DNA of 17,659 nt from Bacteroidales bacterium UBA1064 (GTDB taxonomy: Bacteria; Bacteroidota; Bacteroidia; Bacteroidales; Tenuifilaceae). A program made the position numbers and the translations under genes. The stretch covers positions 1 through 17,659 of the forward strand of contig DCDD01000052.1 in assembly GCA_002316235.1 (NCBI GenBank), read 5' to 3'. Positions 15,936 to 17,659 of this stretch are shown here, piece after piece. How positions within the stretch are numbered: position 1 is the stretch's first letter; every line of letters begins with the position of its first letter. The notes under the pieces were generated by a model. The model did not search any database. It was given only the letters and a program-made list of their open reading frames with translations, and was not told the origin of the DNA.

Positions 15936-15955
15936 GCAAAATTAGCTAATTTTGC
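15936..15955. promoter_or_regulatory. Perfect 20-bp palindrome with two divergent -7 elements
   Basis: The half-site GCAAAATTAG (15936-15945) is followed without a spacer by its exact reverse complement. Each half contains TAATTTTG, a match to the Bacteroidota -7 consensus TAnnTTTG: 15947-15954 on the plus strand, toward the DUF2027-Smr gene, and 15944-15937 on the minus strand, toward queA. The centre lies about 60-66 bases from both start codons. No convincing TTTG is seen at -33 on either side (CTTG at 15927-15930 is the nearest). It is read as an overlapping divergent promoter and possible dimeric-regulator operator. Confidence 0.6.
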
Positions 15956-16011
15956 AGTTCTTTTAACTTTAATGGATTGGGTTAAATCATGAGTTTAAAA
16001 ATAAATAGAGT

Positions 16012-17088
16012 ATGAAAGTTGAGGTTGGAGATAGGGTGCGTTTTCTGAATGAGGTTGGCGGGGGTAAGGTTCTAAGGATTCTTGATAAGCGAATGGTTTT
16101 GGTTGAAACTGATGACGGGTTTGAAATACCGGTTCTGGCAGCAGAAGTTGTTGTTATTAACCGGAATGCCGACAGTCAGATTATTGGTGATGATTCATTA
16201 CCAATGCCCACTCTTCCCAAACAAACAGATAAGCATCCTAAAGAAAGCAATCAAAAGGCAGGTAGTGCAGCAGGCATAAGCATGCAAGGAGCAACGGAGA
16301 GACAGGGTGATGATATAATGCTTTTACTTGGGTTTGTTCCTGATAGCCTATACACGCTTGCAAGCAGTGGCTTAAAGTTGTTTCTAATTAACGACAGCAG
16401 CTATAAGATTTTTTACACCTTATCATCATGGAATGAAGGAAAGCTAAATCCAATTATTTCGGGATTGCTTGAAGCCGATACTAAAGAACAGGTTGCATAC
16501 CTTGTAAACGATGAGGCTAGAAGCGCGAAAACGTTGAACTTGCAGGCTATTTACCACAAAGGAATGCCATTTAAAGCCTATCAGCCAGAATTCTACGATG
16601 TTGAGATAGCCTCGCTCAAGCTTCAACTTGCAGCCAGCTACGTGGAAAATGATTATTTCGATGAAAAAGCCTGTCTTGTTACTATTGCAGATACCCAAAA
16701 AGAGGTGCTGTTGGAAAGAATGGATAGGGAATCTATACAGGGAATCATACAAGAGAAGGAAAACCAGCACGTTAAGAATAAGCCTAAAAAATCACTTCCG
16801 GTCAATGAAATTGAAGAGGTTGATTTGCATATTGAAGAGCTAGTTGATAGCTGGAGTAACCTTTCTCCAGGAGAAATTCTTAATATTCAGCTTGCCCGCT
16901 TTGAAACAGCGCTTCAGGGAGGCATTAAGTCCAACACCAAAAGAATGGTGTTCATTCACGGCGTTGGTAACGGCAAGCTGAAGTACGAAATTCACAAGCT
17001 ACTTGACACCAGGTTTGCTGGTTTAAAATATCAGGATGCCTCATTTAAAGAGTATGGATTTGGTGCAACCTTGGTTTACCTAAAGTAG
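16012..17088 (+). CDS. DUF2027 protein with C-terminal Smr domain
   Basis: The protein has 358 residues. The N-terminal segment (about 1-50, VGDRVRFLNEVGGGKVLRIL) looks like the small beta-barrel (KOW/SH3-like) at the end of MutS2 proteins. A polar linker (about 52-100) precedes a central DUF2027 domain (about 100-240). A charged stretch leads to a C-terminal Smr domain (about 265-358) with VDLHIEELV (D271, H273) and FIHGVGNGKLK (H316). Smr domains are nicking or RNA-cleaving modules in MutS2 and related proteins. There is no MutS ATPase here, so a role in nucleic-acid or ribosome quality control is only an inference. It is cytoplasmic, divergent from queA, and its stop is 12 bases before rnpB. 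The start ATG follows an A-rich region typical of this phylum. Confidence 0.92.
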   Translation: MKVEVGDRVRFLNEVGGGKVLRILDKRMVLVETDDGFEIPVLAAEVVVINRNADSQIIGDDSLPMPTLPKQTDKHPKESNQKAGSAAGISMQGATERQGDDIMLLLGFVPDSLYTLASSGLKLFLINDSSYKIFYTLSSWNEGKLNPIISGLLEADTKEQVAYLVNDEARSAKTLNLQAIYHKGMPFKAYQPEFYDVEIASLKLQLAASYVENDYFDEKACLVTIADTQKEVLLERMDRESIQGIIQEKENQHVKNKPKKSLPVNEIEEVDLHIEELVDSWSNLSPGEILNIQLARFETALQGGIKSNTKRMVFIHGVGNGKLKYEIHKLLDTRFAGLKYQDASFKEYGFGATLVYLK

Positions 17089-17094
17089 TATAAT
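17059..17094 (+). promoter_or_regulatory. Candidate rnpB promoter inside the end of the Smr gene
   Basis: TATAAT at 17089-17094 sits six bases before the predicted 5' end of RNase P RNA at 17101, the right place for a -10-type box. Upstream TTTG (17059-17062) and TTGG (17071-17074) are candidate -33 boxes, but neither has ideal spacing. If real, the promoter overlaps the 3' end of the upstream coding sequence. Confidence 0.4.
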
Positions 17095-17100
17095 CTTCTA

Positions 17101-17491
17101 TAGCAAGTTATCCGCTCTATCGCTTCTTGAAATACAGGAGAGGAAAGTCCGGGCAGCAAAGGGTGCCATGCTTCCTAACAGGAAGATGCTCGTGAGGGCA
17201 TAGTAGTGTAACAGAAAATAACCGCTCTGCCGCTGGCAGGGTAAGGGTGAAAAGGTGGGGTAAGAGCCCACCGGGTTTCGTAGCAATACGGAATGCCGTA
17301 CACCTCATGGGCTGCAAGACCATGTATATTCCGATCTCGTAAGAGACAGGGTTACCCGCCTTGCTCCACTCATAGGTGGTATCGGAAGGGGTAGGTCGCT
17401 TTAGGCTGTAGGCAACTACAGTCACAGATGAATGGTAGAGGCGATTAACATCGTACAGAACCCGGCTTACAGGATAACTTGCTATTTTTTT
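17101..17491 (+). ncRNA. rnpB: RNase P RNA (bacterial class A)
   Basis: This is the catalytic RNA of RNase P, which trims the 5' leader from pre-tRNAs. The conserved blocks are present in order: GAGGAAAGTCCGGGC (17140-17154), ACAGAAAATAACCGC (17211-17225), the GGGTAAGGGTGAAAAGGTGG-like segment near 17239 with TAAGAGCCCACCG, AGATGAATGG (17426-17435) and ACAGAACCCGGCTTAC (17455-17470). The 5' and 3' ends form a perfect 13-base-pair P1 helix: 17101-17113 pairs with 17472-17484. Seven T residues follow at 17485-17491. The size, about 390 bases including the tail, fits type A RNAs of Bacteroidota. End positions are set by the P1 helix and T-run and could shift by a few bases. Confidence 0.96.
17472..17491 (+). 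terminator. Likely intrinsic termination site of rnpB
   Basis: The 3' strand of the P1 helix runs directly into seven Ts (17485-17491). The long-range P1 stem with a U-tract would release the transcript here, though the stem is not a local hairpin. Confidence 0.5.
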
Positions 17492-17501
17492 ACTCCCCAA
17501 C

Positions 17502-17589
17502 AGTTTTAATTATGTTAACCTGATATTGGCCTGTATGGTGTTATATAAATTTATAAGGTTACAGATGTAACTTTAATATAATTAAAACT
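17502..17589. repeat. AT-rich nested inverted repeat after rnpB
   Basis: AGTTTTAATTAT (17502-17513) recurs as its reverse complement at 17578-17589. Between them are TAACCT (17516-17521) paired with AGGTTA (17556-17561), a 12-base palindrome, TATAAATTTATA (17544-17555), and a small hairpin, GTTAC/GTAAC (17558-17571). The 168 bases from 17492 to the window end contain no gene. The structure could be a remnant mobile-element end, a regulator site for the next gene, or AT-rich chance. Confidence 0.4.
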
Positions 17590-17605
17590 TTTTAAATAGG
17601 ACAGT

Positions 17606-17613
17606 TATTTTTG
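17606..17613 (+). promoter_or_regulatory. Candidate -7 element for a gene beyond the window
   Basis: TATTTTTG matches TAnnTTTG and lies 46 bases before the window end. No start codon with an open frame is seen before the end. A -33 TTTG is not evident, and the region is very AT-rich, so chance matches are likely. Confidence 0.25.
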
Positions 17614-17659
17614 ATCTTTAAGCATAACTAAATATTAAATAATATTCTAATAAACAACA

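Noticed and set aside
14681..17088. A hidden defence or mobile system around the Smr gene
   Set aside because: All neighbours are housekeeping genes and there is no integrase, transposase, toxin pair or compositional break visible.
17117..17500. Minus-strand open frame of 127 codons
   Set aside because: It is antisense to rnpB, whose conserved blocks and P1 helix explain the region.

Overview
The window looks like a core chromosomal segment of a Bacteroidota organism, most likely Bacteroidales-like; the genus cannot be told from the sequence. Pointers are a complete Bacteroides-aerotolerance (bat) gene order, the Bacteroidota-type DUF2027-Smr protein, a long-form QueA, and several upstream regions carrying the Bacteroidota -7 promoter motif TAnnTTTG. 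There is no sign of phage, insertion sequence, CRISPR or plasmid genes. Every gene but the first is complete, and coding density is high.

Region 1 (1-8257, + strand) is one long, tightly packed run: the C-terminal end of a MoxR-type AAA+ ATPase, a small exported protein of unknown function with four cysteines, a DUF58 protein, a membrane-anchored protein with a BatD/DUF4381-like look, then BatA and BatB (two membrane-anchored VWA proteins with intact MIDAS motifs), BatC (TPR plus Q/N-rich tail), BatD (large exported protein with one C-terminal membrane segment) and BatE (TPR, two membrane segments, SH3-like domain). Most junctions overlap or are separated by fewer than 20 bases; the exception is 109 bases between batA and batB. 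A MoxR ATPase working with VWA proteins suggests a chaperone-like or metal-insertion-like machine at the inner membrane and periplasm. The exact job of Bat proteins is not settled.

Region 2 (8323-11178) has an exported glutathione-peroxidase-like thiol peroxidase immediately after batE, then, convergent, an exported M28 zinc peptidase with a PA insert. This is divergent from a three-helix DUF5698/DUF2179 (UPF0316) membrane protein. The shared upstream region at 10433-10593 carries a TAnnTTTG motif on each strand.

Region 3 (11225-12841) holds a short stand-alone PAS-domain protein on the minus strand, divergent from a Cys/Met-metabolism PLP enzyme.

Region 4 (12935-17490) has queA followed by ygiQ (a radical SAM protein) on the minus strand, divergent from the DUF2027-Smr gene, which is followed after 12 bases by the RNase P RNA gene rnpB. 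The queA/smr gap contains a perfect 20-base palindrome (15936-15955) whose two halves each carry a TAnnTTTG element, one per direction. This is the most distinctive non-coding signal in the window.

No wholly new system is evident. The best leads are the two poorly characterised members of the bat run, the palindromic divergent promoter, and the peroxidase next to batE.
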